DNA of 64,000 nt from Cryptomeria japonica (GCF_030272615.1 NC_081406.1:402952939-403016938); one strand, 5' to 3'; numbered from the stretch's first letter, positions 23,098-34,836 are shown. The notes: generated from the sequence alone by a model not told the origin. Program-made: numbers and translations.

Positions 23098-23572
23098 TGT
23101 TGATGTGTGTTTTAACACATCAAAGGGCATCTAGAAGGGAGATAAGGTTGGTTCTACTTTATTGGGTGGTTTTAGCCCATGGTTTTGTAATACCGCTTGA
23201 TGGTTTCTTTTTATTATGTCTCCTATAAATGAGGTGCATGAGATAGAGGTTGGGTGAAAGAGTCTTATGGTAATTGAGTTACCTCTGAGTATCTGATTAG
23301 TGGTACTCCTATGAAGAGTTTTCTCTACAAGTATTATAATTTGTTATTAACTGTTGAATAATATATGTTGTGCTGCTTTTGGAGTGTGGGGTTTTTCTCA
23401 CGAAAGGGTTTTCCCCACGTAATTCACCATGTTGTTGTGTTGTGGTATGCATGATATTTTGATGATTTCTATTAAGTTTTTGTAACTGTTGTAACGATCT
23501 GTAAAAAAAAATTTCTTTATCCTACTCTCAAGGTTAGTGTACGAAGTTTTTTTGCTACTTAACTTCCTTTAA
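23098..23572 (+). repeat. Probable 5' LTR of copia B
   Basis: About 475 bp ending just before a primer-site-like sequence. It starts with TGTTGATGTGTG and a short palindrome (TTGATGTGT / ACACATCAA). A TATA box (TATAAAT, 23224-23230) and 'ggttttccccacgtaattcaccatg', typical of plant copia U5, are visible. The left edge is uncertain because no matching 3' LTR is retained. Confidence 0.55.
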
Positions 23573-23574
23573 AG

Positions 23575-23586
23575 TGATATCAGAGC
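23575..23586 (+). other. Primer binding site of copia B
   Basis: TGATATCAGAGC differs from the canonical TGGTATCAGAGC by one base and lies just after the LTR. Confidence 0.75.
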
Positions 23587-23696
23587 CTGATCACCTTTGG
23601 TTTTAGTTGTGGGTTGTTGGGTTTTTGGAACTAATCCAGATTTGAGTGGGAGATTGTGCAAAAGACAGTTTTTGATCTTGTTGTAAAAAATTTCAG

Positions 23697-24547
23697 ATGG
23701 CAAGTTCATCAGGGAGAATAGAGGTGGAGAAATTTAATGGTAGTAATTTTTAGATGTGGAAGATGAAGATGGAAGATCTGCTAATAGATCAAGATCTATG
23801 GGATGTTGTTGATGCAAATGTCTCAAAACCTGCAAATCCTACCGTGGCTTCTCAATATGATGTTATGGACGAAAAAACTAATTGTCTAATCAGATTGTAA
23901 CTATTAGACTATGTTCTAATCAATGTCTACAAAGAGAACACTACAAAGAGGTTATGGACTAAGCTTGGTGAAATCAAGCAAAATCCTTATTGAATCAAAT
24001 TTTATTGAAGAAGAAATAATTTTCCTTGAAGATAGAAGAGGGTGGACAAATTTCAGACCACCTAGAAGCATTTAATATGTTGGTGGCTCAATTAGTATTT
24101 GTTGGTGTAAATATGAACGAAGAGGAAAAATTTCAAATATTGCTTTATTATTTGCCTGATTCATGGGATTCTCTTGTTATGGCTATCAATAATACTTCTG
24201 TTGTTTTGAAGTTTGAAGATTTGGTGGGTTCCCTGCTTGGTGAAGAGATGCAAAGGAAGATATCCATCAATTCGAAGGAAGCCTTAACTGTTCATGGAAG
24301 ACCTAAGGAAAAAGGCAAGAATAATGAAAAGCACAATAAGTCCAAATCCAAAGGGAGATCCAAATCTCCTAGAAATTGTAAAGTCATATGCTAGAATTGC
24401 AATAAACGAGGTCACATCCATAAGGACTATAAAGAAGAAAAGAAGAAGAAAAGGAAAAAATTTGATTCTAATACTGAGTTCTAGAAGGAAGATGGTGATG
24501 CATTCATTGCATCTTTGGATACTCATGCAGGTAATGATGCATGGTTA
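23697..24547 (+). pseudogene. Copia B gag
   Basis: ATG at 23697 opens MASSSGRIEVEKFNGSNF, with a stop where the conserved Trp of the copia gag is expected, then MWKMKMEDLLIDQDLW. 24026-24394 continues the capsid part after a frameshift (GGQISDHLEAFNMLVAQL). A zinc knuckle near 24391 reads (C)-stop-NCNKRGHIHKDY. The acidic linker DAFIASLDTHAGNDAWL is cut by the insertion of copia A; protease sequence resumes at 49697. Confidence 0.8.
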
Positions 24548-25097
24548 TGTTGGCAATATGTTGGATTTGGATAAGTGGTGTCATTGATGTCAACACTATA
24601 TCCCGATTGGATATGGTTTTGCTATCTCAGTTGGACCTATCCCGGTTAGACTTGGTGTTTGTCTTGGTTTTGGTTGTGATTTTGATCTGGTATAATCAAA
24701 TCCCTAGATTCAGTTTTGGATGGTTAGTCAGGATGGCTATATGCTTGCCATATTCTATTGGTTCATGATTTGGTGCTCCGGAAGCTATCTCTTATGTTCC
24801 CAATTGGTATTTCCTGGTACCTATTAGCTTTATCGATTAGCGACATTTGATGATATGATTAAGTATTTTTGGTCTAGTTTATAGAAATGGTTTCTAACGT
24901 GATGAAGGTGTTTATTGATCATCTCCCAACAATTTGGTGGTTTCGCATTGGTTGGCGTGATAATATGGTGGTCCTATTTGGATCCAGTTAGATATTTTTT
25001 GTTATTTCACTGAGGGTTTCTACCAGTTGGTGATTGGTCTTAGCATGTTTTCCGGTGGATGTAAATGTTTGGGAATTCAAATTAGGTCCATCCTATG
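24548..25097 (+). repeat. 5' LTR of copia A, part 1
   Basis: First 550 bp of the LTR, beginning TGTTGGCAATATG and aligned with 48463 onward. It carries the 5' motif GTCATTGATGTCAAC. Interrupted at 25098; resumes at 32934. Confidence 0.88.
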
Positions 25098-26187
25098 TGT
25101 CGTGCCTGTGAAGTGTGATACCTACAGCTGCAACACAAACACTCAATAGATGTGAGTGTGGATTTGCTCTCAAAACTGGATAAGCAATCCCAGTGACTTG
25201 ACTACACCTAGATGGAGGATTTGAAATGATAATGATATGCAAGCTACATGAGATTGATTATATTAGATTGATCCAAGAGTTTAATTAAGCTAATGATATA
25301 CATGTTTAAGCTATGATGATGATGCAATTAAGCTAGAAAAGAGATTGATTAAGCTACATGATTCAACAATTATGCTAGAAAATGATCAAATTAAGCTAAT
25401 GCAATTGCCTATAACAAAAATGCTCAAATGATATGCTAGAATGGATATGCCTATAGTAACAATTCCTAAATTGATAATGAGATGGGATCCTTTATGCTCC
25501 AAAATGGGGGATATTTATAGGATTTCCAAGGCCAGGGGTGAAGTGGCAGGAATCAACCGTCAAGATTGAGTTTGAAGATATCAAGGGTGAAATTGGAGGA
25601 GGTTGGAGAAGAGGTTGGAGGAAGGGACACTTGTCATCTTTGTGGTGACAAGTGTCAAGGAGCCTTGCTCATAAGAGGGCAAGTGTCCAAGAGAAGAGAC
25701 ATGTGGCCAAAGTGCCATGTGTCTCAAGGAAAGAATATCCACACCATAGGAGGTTAGGATAAGGAGGTTAGAATGTGCAAGATAGGATAGGGTTAGGCAA
25801 ACCCAAGGTTAGATAGAATGGGTTAGGTTAGGGGGATGGTTAGGTTAGGTGCTTAGAAGTTAGGAGGCATGTGGGTAATTTGAATTTGAAAATTCAAATA
25901 ATAGGAAAAGACTAATAAATTTTCAATAACTCATAAATTGATTTGTTTTAATTAATTAGGGGATTATAAGAATTGATTGAATGGGGAGAGGATTAATTAA
26001 TTTGAATTATTTAATCAAAGGGGCTATTGAAATGAAACTATTAAATATATCCTTAGATTTATTAATAAGTAGATGAACGGGAGAATTTAATCAAATTGCT
26101 AATGAATTCAATTAAATTAGGAAGGGGGATTAATTAAATAATTGTTTATTTAATTAATTATCTTCAAACCATTTATAGGTGTATACA
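25098..26187 (-). repeat. 3' LTR of Tat element
   Basis: Starts TGTCGTGCC and ends GTGTATACA, 1,090 bp. TATA-like CTATAAATA lies on the minus strand at 25512-25520. Relative to the right LTR, an 80-bp segment is missing just after the shared ACACTCAATAGA, with an AGA microhomology at the junction. Confidence 0.85.
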
Positions 26188-26205
26188 TTTTGCCCCTCTT
26201 TGAAG
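26188..26205 (-). other. Polypurine tract of Tat element
   Basis: Minus strand reads CTTCAAAGAGGGGCAAAA directly before the LTR. LARD has almost the same tract at 38265-38282. Confidence 0.85.
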
Positions 26206-27983
26206 CGAGGTGTGATGACTAGTTGATTCAATGAATAATCTCATTTTGATGATGATATTGGTTTGATAGGATACCCCAGACATTTATTGATAAATTATGG
26301 TATGATGATGCCCCCTCAGGACATCAATTGAGATAATTGACCTTTGGAGTGTATGGATTGTTATGAAATTGATGTCCCGATTAGAAATGATTCAATTTCT
26401 GCAACTGTGGTTGATGAAAGTGCGAGTTATACAATCATGGTGATGCGGTTCTCGATGTGATGATTGATAAAGCTGGATTGATTAGATTGATAAGATCGAG
26501 ATGTAGTCTGGTTTTAGGAATGACACCTCCTGTATAAGACAAAGATGATCAAAGCGTCTGGTTTTAGGAATGATATATCATGTATAAGACTTGATCAGAA
26601 CATCTAGTTCCAGGAAAGATACATCCTGTATAAGACATGATAGGATAGATTTAGATGTGATTGATTGATAGAATTGATAAGGTTGATTGAGTAAAGAACT
26701 GAGAGTTTTTTGATATCAGGTTGAAGGAAGTTTCAGATATGCTGATGTTGGTTCTGTTGAGGGGGTAACATAAGAATTGCGTTGGGTTGAAAATATCTAG
26801 AGAGAGATGAGTCAGCAGTCTAATTGTGTATACACTTATGATGATATATTGATAACTCCTACGATATATTTAACCTTGGATAAGATGAGCTTGTGGGAAC
26901 CCATGCAAGAATGAAATGCAAGCTAAATGCAAATGAAAATGAAAATGAAAATCAAAGCTATGGTCGGACTACTCACTGGATTATTGTGTTTTGTTGTCAT
27001 TGAGCTTTTTCTTTTAAAATGTGGAAAGTCGGTGCAAACATCGATGGTATAATTAAAACATGATGACCTAAGCACAAGCATCGAGGTATAATTAAACCAA
27101 GATGACCTGAGTGTTGCTTGTGTAAAACAAGGAGTATTAACCATTTCTATATGCAAATCAGAAATATCTTCGATGATAATCCGATGATCATGTCCTGAGA
27201 CAAATCTGCACATATTAATGATTAATTTACAGACATCAGACAAGAAAAATATCACATTCCTTCCTTATTCCTCTAGTCAGAGACATCCTGGAGTCACTCA
27301 AAAATCATGATAGCAAAAATCAAGATAGAAAAGTTGAACAATCATGTTAAAATCATTATCCAAAAGATATCATCCATTGAAAAGTGTGTGATGTGCTTAG
27401 ACTAACATGTGATAGTTTGATGGTTGAGAGTTTGATCTCGTGTTCAACGTTGGATGTGTCTCAATTTTTGCTTGATAAGAGTTGCCTGACAATTGTTCTA
27501 CCTATTTGATTAAGCTCAAAATGATCGATAAATTTTGCCCCCAGCTAGGTTCATGATTTTGCCCCCAGCCTAGAAACAAAGTCATTATGATATACCCAAT
27601 TATCCAAACCATGGAGAGAAATCACCTGGGATGTCTGTGTATGTAATAAAGCTTTATGATGGATATGAACATCGCGGACGAAAAATGAATGCAAGCAAAA
27701 GCATGCATGAACTAGATGGAAGAGCTAGCGGACAAACAGCGTCTGTTTGTCAGGTTTTCACCATCTATTTTTATTAAACTTTTTCTCATATTTTATTTTA
27801 TTTTTTTTCATTGTTTTCATTGTTTTTGTATTTTTCTGCTTTTCCACTGTTTTTCGATTTTTCTGCTTTTCCATTATTTTTTGGATTTTCTTCTTTTTCA
27901 CTGTTTTTTGGATTTTCTGCTTTTCAGACATAAAAATTCTTCAGATGCATGCTATTGATGGGTTCCTTAAGCTGATCCATGTC
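26206..27983 (-). other. Tat element 3' untranslated region
   Basis: About 1.8 kb without a real ORF. Three imperfect repeats of about 35 bp (gtctggttttaggaatg ... tgtataagac) start at 26506, 26556 and 26602. 'gattttgcccccag' occurs near 27535-27570, and a T-rich, weakly periodic tract runs 27760-27930. The first two motifs recur in LARD (39374-39460, about 39915), as does a gttttcacca-containing stretch (27750 versus 40555). Confidence 0.75.
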
Positions 27984-29000
27984 CTATCTTGATAGCTGAT
28001 ATGCTCCTGACCCAAATACTGTTGTGACCAAAAATGGACCTAACCAATTTGGTTCTAACTTCCCTTTATTTTCTCGATATGCCTGGTTGCATGGATTTTC
28101 TTTTAGTACTAGTTCTCCAACTTGAAATGTTCTTGGTTTGACCTTGTGATTATAACTTTGGCACATTCTTTGTTGGTATACCTTTAAATGATCAAAGGCA
28201 ATTTGTCTTCATTCATGGATCAATTCTAACTCTTGCAATCTAGATACTCATTGTTCTTCATCTGGGATAAGACCTTTTAATGATACTCGTAGAGAAGGTA
28301 TCTCTACTTCTATTCGTATCATTGCTTATGATCCATAAACAAGAGAGAAAGGTGTGGCACCTGTGGGTGTGCAGATACTAGTACGGTAGGCCCATAGAGC
28401 AGGGTTCAATTGAATATGCCAATCTCTGCCAACATCATTCACTATCTTTTTGAGGATTTTCAAAATAGTTTTGTTTGATGTTTCTACTTTCCCATTCCCT
28501 TGTGGATAGTAGGGTGTGGAAAATCTGTGTTGAATCTTGAATTTCTCACAGAGCTCTTGGACATCCTAATTTTTGAACGGTCACCTATTATCAGTGATAA
28601 TGGTCATGGGTATTCCATAGCGACAGATGATGTAGTTCAAGATAAATGCAACAATTTGTTTTCCTGTGATATTGATGAGAGGTACTACCTAAATCCATTT
28701 TGTGAAATATTATGTAGCTACAAGGATGAATTTGTGACCATTGGATGAAGAAGGATCTATCTTTCCTACTAGATCAAGACCCCATTGGCAGAAAGGTCGA
28801 GATGTTGCCAAAGCATGAAGTTCTTGTGCTGGTGCATGAATCAAATTTCCATGGATCTGACATTGTTTGTATGTTTTAGCTTTCTGAAAATAATCTCATT
28901 CCATAGTTGGCCAATAATAGCCCAAGCATATGAGTTTTTTTGAAAGGGTAAGACCACTTGAATGAGTGCCACAAATGTCATTATGGACTTCATGTAAGGC
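27984..29000 (-). pseudogene. Tat element integrase
   Basis: Ty3/gypsy integrase read in fragments: WGLDLVGKIDP (first catalytic Asp region), GIPMTIITDN (second Asp), FSTPYYPQGNGKVETSNK (catalytic Glu), PFSLVYGS-like and EVEIPSLRVSL, then KVKPRTFQVGELVL and KLEPNWLGPFLV of the C-terminal domain (27984-28166). These are the standard Tat-lineage blocks. Frameshifts and stops occur throughout. Confidence 0.85.
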
Positions 29001-29029
29001 CTTCTCAGATGCTTCTTATTTGAGACATC

Positions 29030-29257
29030 TTAAAAGAGTACCGTCCATACCTCATTTAAAAGGGTATCCACAACAAGAGTATAATGGGAGGATTGGCGAA
29101 TAAAGTTTCTCTTTTGGTTCTTTGATAAGTCAGGAGAGAGGATATTATCTTTCAGGTATGTATAAGTTTGGCCATAGCGGGAGGAAAAATTCCCAACAAG
29201 GGGATAGATAGTTTGGGAATCAGGACAATTATGTGCAGGGTAAAACAACTCTTCCAC
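29030..29257 (-). pseudogene. Tat element linker and integrase zinc-finger region
   Basis: A 75-codon open stretch between the second RNase H and integrase. It includes LSKNQKRNFIRQSSHYTLV, which fits the approach to the HHCC finger of gypsy integrases. Confidence 0.65.
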
Positions 29258-29264
29258 CAGGAAT

Positions 29265-29720
29265 TCATAACACTCTTGACTTTCCTGTGTCTAAAGTAGA
29301 GAAGCAAGTGTGTCCATGGCATCTGCTGCTTTGTTGTCTCCTTGGAATCTGCTGAAAAGTTATTTCTACAAAGTATTTCTTGACATCATCAACCATCTTC
29401 TTATAAGGCATTAACTTTTTATCCTTTGTTTGATAATCATCATTGATTTGATTGATGATGAGCTGAGAGTCTCCAAAGACTTGAAGTTGTGTAATGTTCC
29501 ATTCTATGGCCATTTTGATACCTGTAACCAAAGCTTCATATTATGTTGTATTGTTGGTTCATGGAAATCTTAATCTGTATACTTTCGGAATTGTATGACC
29601 TTGTGGTATGATGAATAGAATACTTGCTCCTGATCCATGTTGTGTATATGAACTATCAAAGTATAATTGCCGTGTTTTTGTGGTGACTATTAGGATATCA
29701 GCATCGGGAAACTCAATCTG
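29265..29720 (-). pseudogene. Tat element second (archaeal-type) RNase H
   Basis: Reads RQLYFDSSYTQHGSGASIL, then KVYRLRFP, a stop-broken segment with YEALVTGIKMAIEW, and LQVFGDSQLIINQINDDYQ (catalytic Asp in FGDSQ). This extra RNase H is diagnostic for Tat elements. One stop falls near 29550. Confidence 0.85.
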
Positions 29721-30032
29721 TAAAGGATGATCATCTTGAAGTGGTGCCTCTTCTAGTTGGTCTACAATGACTTGCCCCTTTATAGCTTTTCTATCAACAT
29801 ACTCAATATCAAACTCACTTAGAATCATAATCCATTTTTCTAGTCGTCGTGTTAATGTTGCCTTAATGAGCAAATACTTCAATGCATCGATTTTAGCAAT
29901 CAACTTGATGGAGTGAGATAGTAGATAATGTCTTAATTTTTGAGAAATAAAGACTACCTCCAAGCATTCTTTTTATGTTGGAGAATAGTTGAGCTCGTAT
30001 CCCACTAGTGTTTTGCTGATGTAGTAGATGGC
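29721..30032 (-). pseudogene. Tat element RT-linked RNase H
   Basis: Reads MEVVFISQKLRHYLLSHS then KIDALKYLLIKATLTRRLEKW and LSEFDIEYVDRKAIKGQVI, the gypsy RNase H and the bridge to the second RNase H. It joins the RT upstream with at least one stop. Confidence 0.8.
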
Positions 30033-31060
30033 TCATTCTTTTCCTGCATTGTCATGTTGTGCAAACATAACTCCTAATGATACTTCGATGGTTGATACAT
30101 ATAGTAATAATGGCTTTCCTAGAATTGGTGACATTAGGATGGGTGGTTGCATGAGATAGGCCTTGATCTTATTGAATGAATCCTCGCATTGATGGTCCCA
30201 CTTGAAATGAACATTTTTGTGTAACAGATGAGTAAATGGTTGGCATTTATCCCCTAGTTGAGCAGCAAATCTTCTAATTGACTGTAGTCTTCCTTGAAGT
30301 GATCTTAGTTGACTAATATTCTGGGGATATTCCATCTCCATGATTGCTTTGACCTTAGCTGGATCTACTTCGATACCTCTAGCTGAAACAATGTATCCCA
30401 ATAGCTTGCCTAAAGTAACACCAAAGGCGCATTTCTTGGGATTGAGTTGTAGCTTATATTGTTCTAACCTGTCAAAGATCTTTTCTAGTATTCCTATATG
30501 GTCTTCTCTATTGTATGATTTTGCCAATATGTCATCCACATAATCTTCCATGAATGTATGCATCATGTCATGGAATATCGTTGTCATAGCTCTCTGATAT
30601 GTAGCATCTGCATTCTTTAATCCAAAAGGCATGACGTTCCAACAGAAAGTACCCCATGGACATGTGAAGTTTGTCTTTTCTTGATCTTCAGGTGCTATTT
30701 TAATTGATTGTATCTAGAGAAACCATCCATTAGAGAAAACATGGAGTGTCCAGCAGTTAAGTCTACAATGATGTCAATGTTAGGCAAAGGAAAGTCATCC
30801 TTTGGACATGTATTATTAAGATCTCTGAAGTCTCTGCATATTCTAATACTTATATCTAGTTTAGAAATAGGAACGATGTTGGATACTAATTGAGGATAAG
30901 CTACAGGTCTGATGAATCCGACATCCAATAATTTCTTTAATTCTGCTTTGACTAGGAGAGCGATATGTGGATGCATCTTTCTTAGTTTTTGTTTAACTGA
31001 TTTGGCTCCTAGACTGACATTTAAGTGATGCATAATAAGCTTTGGATCCAATCCTAGCAT
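30033..31060 (-). pseudogene. Tat element reverse transcriptase
   Basis: Gypsy RT with recognisable motifs in order: HHLNVSLGAKSVKQKLRKMH, RICRDFRDLNNTCPKDDFPL, SLMDGFSRYNQ (30695-31060), then MPFGLKNADATYQRAM and the intact catalytic YVDDIL (30033-30632). A frameshift near 30640-30700 separates fingers/palm from the rest. The catalytic motif itself is preserved. Confidence 0.9.
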
Positions 31061-31090
31061 GTCTACATATGACCAGAAAAAAATGATTTG

Positions 31091-31573
31091 TCATTGTTTG
31101 AAGAATTCCATATATTGTTGCATTTCTTGCTTTGACAGAGAAGTTGTTGGAAGAATCTTTGGTTGCTTTGTTGTCCCAATGTTAACTACCTCTGTTGGTT
31201 CGACCAAAATGGATGACCTTTCTTGATAGTGCGCAGGTAAAGTGTCAAATCTCCCATCTTTCAGCACCTTGAGGAGGTTTTTACTATTAGATGCATCCTT
31301 TCTTTTTACTTTTTCTTGATCTAATGTTGCCAAGAAATGGTTTTCAGCATTAGACCTGATATTGTTTTCTTTATTTTCACTTTTGTGACTAGGAGATTTG
31401 GCACCCACTTGACTAGAAGATGCGTTGGTTAAATTACTGGTGAAAGTTGTTGTGGGTTTGATTGCATTAAGATATATAGATATGGCATGGTCATTAGGAA
31501 ATGTATCAATGGCAGTATGGCTAATGGGGCATGATATGAGAGATCTCAAAAGAGAAAGCTCAAATAATCCCAT
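31091..31573 (-). pseudogene. Tat element protease-RT linker remnant
   Basis: 160 codons rich in Ser, Lys and Asn, ending SLSKQEMQQYMEFFKQ just before RT. The composition fits the variable linker between protease and RT in Tat polyproteins. Nothing resembling gag, zinc knuckles or protease lies upstream, only about 100 bp of leader, so a deletion junction falls near 31600. Confidence 0.65.
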
Positions 31574-31605
31574 CCTCCGAGACTTTAATCCCGAGAGGCC
31601 TATTT

Positions 31606-31745
31606 TTTAGAGTGAGTCAGAAAGCTTAGGTCTAGCTGTACTCATTTGGGTTGTTCTCATAGGGTGATTACTTTTCCCACTGTGTTAGGCCCACTTAAGG
31701 TAATCAAATCTCAATCATAGAAGCTTTAAGTGTCGATATTTCTGA
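31606..31745 (-). other. Tat element leader remnant
   Basis: tagagtgagtcagaaagc and tttgggttgttctc resemble LARD at 44978-45035 (tagagtggtttggaagagc, tttgggttgttccctc). I could not identify a primer site; the inner edge of the right LTR is uncertain. Confidence 0.5.
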
Positions 31746-31746
31746 T

Positions 31747-32933
31747 TGTCCAAATGGACAAGAGCATACTTTCCTACCTTTTAGACAAACACACACAAAC
31801 ACTCAATAGATCATTACAAGCATGGTTAGCAAATTAAAAGAAAATTAAAGATGAACCATGACAAAGTGACCTATCACCTCCTAAGAGATGCGAGTGTGGA
31901 TTTTCTCTCAGATCTGGATAAGCAATCCAAGTGACTTGACTACACCTAGACAGAGGATTTGAAATGATAATGATATGCAAACTAGATGAGATTAATTATG
32001 CTATATTAATCCAAGAGTCTAATTAAGCTAATGATATGCATGATTAAGCTATGATGATGATGCAATTAAGCTAGAAATGAGATTGATTAAGCTACATGAT
32101 TTAACAATTATGCTAGAAAATGATCAAAATTAAACTAGATGCAAGATGCAATTGCCTATAACAACAATGCTCGAATGATATGCTAGAATGGATATGCCTA
32201 TAGTAACAATGCCTCAATTGATAATGAGATGGGATCCTTTGTGCTCCAAAATGGGGGATATTTATAGGATTTCCAAGGCCAGGGGTGAGGTGGCAGGAAT
32301 CAACAGTCAAGATTGAGTCTAAAGATATAAAAGTTGAAATTGGAGGAGGTTGGAGAAGAGGTTGGAGGAAGGGACACTTGTCATCTCTGTGGTGACAAGT
32401 TTCAAGGAGCCTTGATCATAAGAGGGCAAGTGTCCAAGAGAGGAGACATGTGGCCAAAGTACCATGTGTCTCAAGGGAATAATATCCACACCATAGGAGG
32501 TTAGGGTAAGGAGGTTAGAATGTGAAAGATAGGATAGGGTTAGGAAAACCCAAGGTTAGGTGGAATGGGTTAGGTTAGGGGAATGGTTAGTCTAGGTGGT
32601 TAGAAGTTAGGAGGCATGTGGGTAATTTGAATTTGAAAATTCAAATAATAGGAAAAGACATTAATTTTCAACAGCTCATAAATTGATTTATTTTAATTAA
32701 TTAGGGGATTAGAAGAATTGATTGAATGGGGAGAGGATTAATTAATTTGAATTAATTAATCAAAGGGGACTACTGAAATGAACCTATTAAATAAATCCTT
32801 AGATTTATTAATAAGTAGATGAAAGGGAGAATTTAATTAAATTGCTAATGAATTCAATTAAATTAGGAAGGGGGATTAATTAAATAATTGCTTATTTAAT
32901 TAATTATCTTCATACCATTTTTAGGTGTATACA
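31747..32933 (-). repeat. 5' LTR of Tat element
   Basis: Matches 25098-26187 from ACACAAACACTCAATAGA onward and ends TTAGGTGTATACA at the CTATG duplication. The left (inner) edge is placed near 31747 but could be 31683. TATA-like CTATAAATA at 32259-32267 on the minus strand. Confidence 0.75.
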
Positions 32934-33606
32934 CTATGTAATGTAAATTATTATATTGGTCTTGTGATATCGTGTACTGTAATTTTTATAATTATTGGTT
33001 TATGGGTTTATTAGTGTTTAGCCGACCTCATCAATAAGGTTGATGATATGTATTTATAGGTGACATATTCATGTAATTGGGTAGGGTTTTGGGAATCAAT
33101 GGTTATGTATGCATTATCAGAGGAACGTTATTTGCGAATAGTGATATATCGTTCAGCGGAAGATTGTGAAAGGATTTGGTGTTGCAGGTTAGACATCTAT
33201 GCTTAACCGAAACTATATCAAGCATTAGGAGATGTTATTTTCACAGTTCATTCTTTCTGGACTATAGTCCAATGTTTTTGTAAGTCAGTGAGACTTCTCT
33301 TTTGTGATGAGCAGCAAGCTCTAGGCAGTTGACCTGATTGCAAGTGCAATCCCCATTGTAATTATTTCACATATTGTTGCAGAAGTATTATCTGATTGTG
33401 GGTATGGTTTCCCACCATGGTTTTTCCCTTTAACAGGTTTTCCACGTCAAAAATATTGGTGTTGTGTGTACTATGATTTCATGCTTTATATTTCATTGAG
33501 TTGATTTCCTTGTGCTCCGATATAAAGTTTATAATCTACATTAACTGTTATACTTGTGAGAAAATTGATTCACCCCCCCCCCCCGTCTCAGTTTTCTCCC
33601 AGCATG
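32934..33606 (+). repeat. 5' LTR of copia A, part 2
   Basis: Resumes with the CTATG duplication and continues to the U5 hairpin (33558-33598). The last about 25 bp of the LTR and the primer site are missing: the sequence goes from the hairpin straight into gtggtcctctctacagaagc, which corresponds to sequence after the primer site in element D (about 2955). Confidence 0.85.
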
Positions 33607-33652
33607 TGAATGTGGTCCTCTCTACAGAAGCTTAACCGCTTGAGGATATTTG

Positions 33653-34836
33653 ATGGTAACATCATCAAGCTCTACATTCAACCCCTACCAAAAGGAGAGT
33701 CCTAGATTTGATGGCAAAAATTACAAATTATGAAAGGAGCGAATGAAGATTCATTTGAGATTTCTTGGAGCTAAAGTTTGGGAGATAGTGGAGAAAGGAT
33801 ATACACCTCATGATCCTAATTATGGAACACCCGCAACTACTGATGAACGGAAGAGAGATGAAAATTATGTCAGAGAAAAAGAAGCATTGCTAAGTTCCCT
33901 ATCTGATGAGAAGTTATTAAATGTCATAGAGTTGGAGAATGCAAAACAGATCTGGCTAAGACTTGAAACTCTTTATGAAGGCGACCAAGCAGTAAAGATT
34001 AAAAAAATTAAAGGTTTCCATGTGAGATATGAAACTTTGAAGATGGAAAAAGATGAGAATATAAGTTCTTTCATGGATAGAGTGAATGAGATTGTCATGG
34101 GAATCAAATGTTGTGGCGGATCAGTTAGTGAGGATGAGGTTGTGTCAAAGATTCTGAGAGTTCTACCTCTAGCTTACAAGATGAAGGCTACTACAATTAA
34201 TGAACTCCAGACAATGTCAAGTACCCTTATTACTAGAGATACATTACTTGGGAAATTGATTGCTTTTGAGATTAAGGAACTTGGAGATCAGATTAATACT
34301 AAAATAGAGACTCAATTTAAAGAATCTGCCTCCGGTAAGAAGAAGATAGATTGGAAGGAGTTATATCCTAAATATTTGAAAGACATTGAGAGAGAATACA
34401 AAGAACTTCAAGAGTTGGAAGCCCTAATTGCTAGAAGAATCCCTAAAGGGCCAGTTGGAAGTAAGTATGAAGTAAATTTCCTTTCAAATATTTTTCATGC
34501 AATAAGATTGGTCACTTTGCTTCTAGATGTCTTGAAAGAGCTGCTTGGAATCAAGAAAGATTTATGAGGAATTATAAGCCTAATCCGGAATATCACAGTA
34601 GATATATATTTACAAGGAATAAGGATAAATCATGTTATTATGCTGGTGATGATGATGATGAACCTGTAAGTGGATCTAATAATGGAAAATCCAGAAAAGA
34701 TTGGGTCTTTATTGCTATCAAGGATGATTCTATGGAACCTATCATTGATGCAACTCATACTAAGGAGAAGGCTTTAGCTGCTAAAATTCAAAATAGAATG
34801 AATGGGTTACAGACAGTGGTTTCTCATATCACATGA
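33653..34836 (+). pseudogene. Copia A gag
   Basis: ATG at 33653 (MVTSSSSTFNPYQKESPRF) leads into a copia UBN2-type gag. The Trp of YKLW is a TGA stop near 33733. Capsid blocks AKQIWLRLETLYEGDQAV, SFMDRVNEIVMGIKCCG and VVSKILRVLPLAYKMK are intact in 33743-34567. After a frameshift the zinc knuckle reads YFSCNKIGHFASRC (first Cys lost), followed by an acidic tail. Confidence 0.85.

Larger units (their letters stand above)
25098..32933 (-). mobile_element. Tat-lineage Ty3/gypsy element lacking gag-protease
   Basis: 7,836-bp minus-strand element in the LTR of copia A with a perfect TSD, CTATG, at 25093-25097 and 32934-32938. Order on the minus strand: 5' LTR, short leader, RT, RNase H, a second archaeal-type RNase H, integrase, long 3' UTR, polypurine tract, 3' LTR. 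The extra RNase H between RNase H and integrase is the mark of the Tat/Ogre lineage. Gag and protease are absent: coding sequence starts at the protease-RT linker right beside the leader. Confidence 0.9.

Noticed and set aside
27716-27992. Two Phe-rich plus-strand ORFs resembling membrane proteins
   Set aside because: They arise from a T-rich tract in the Tat 3' UTR; no start context or family pattern.
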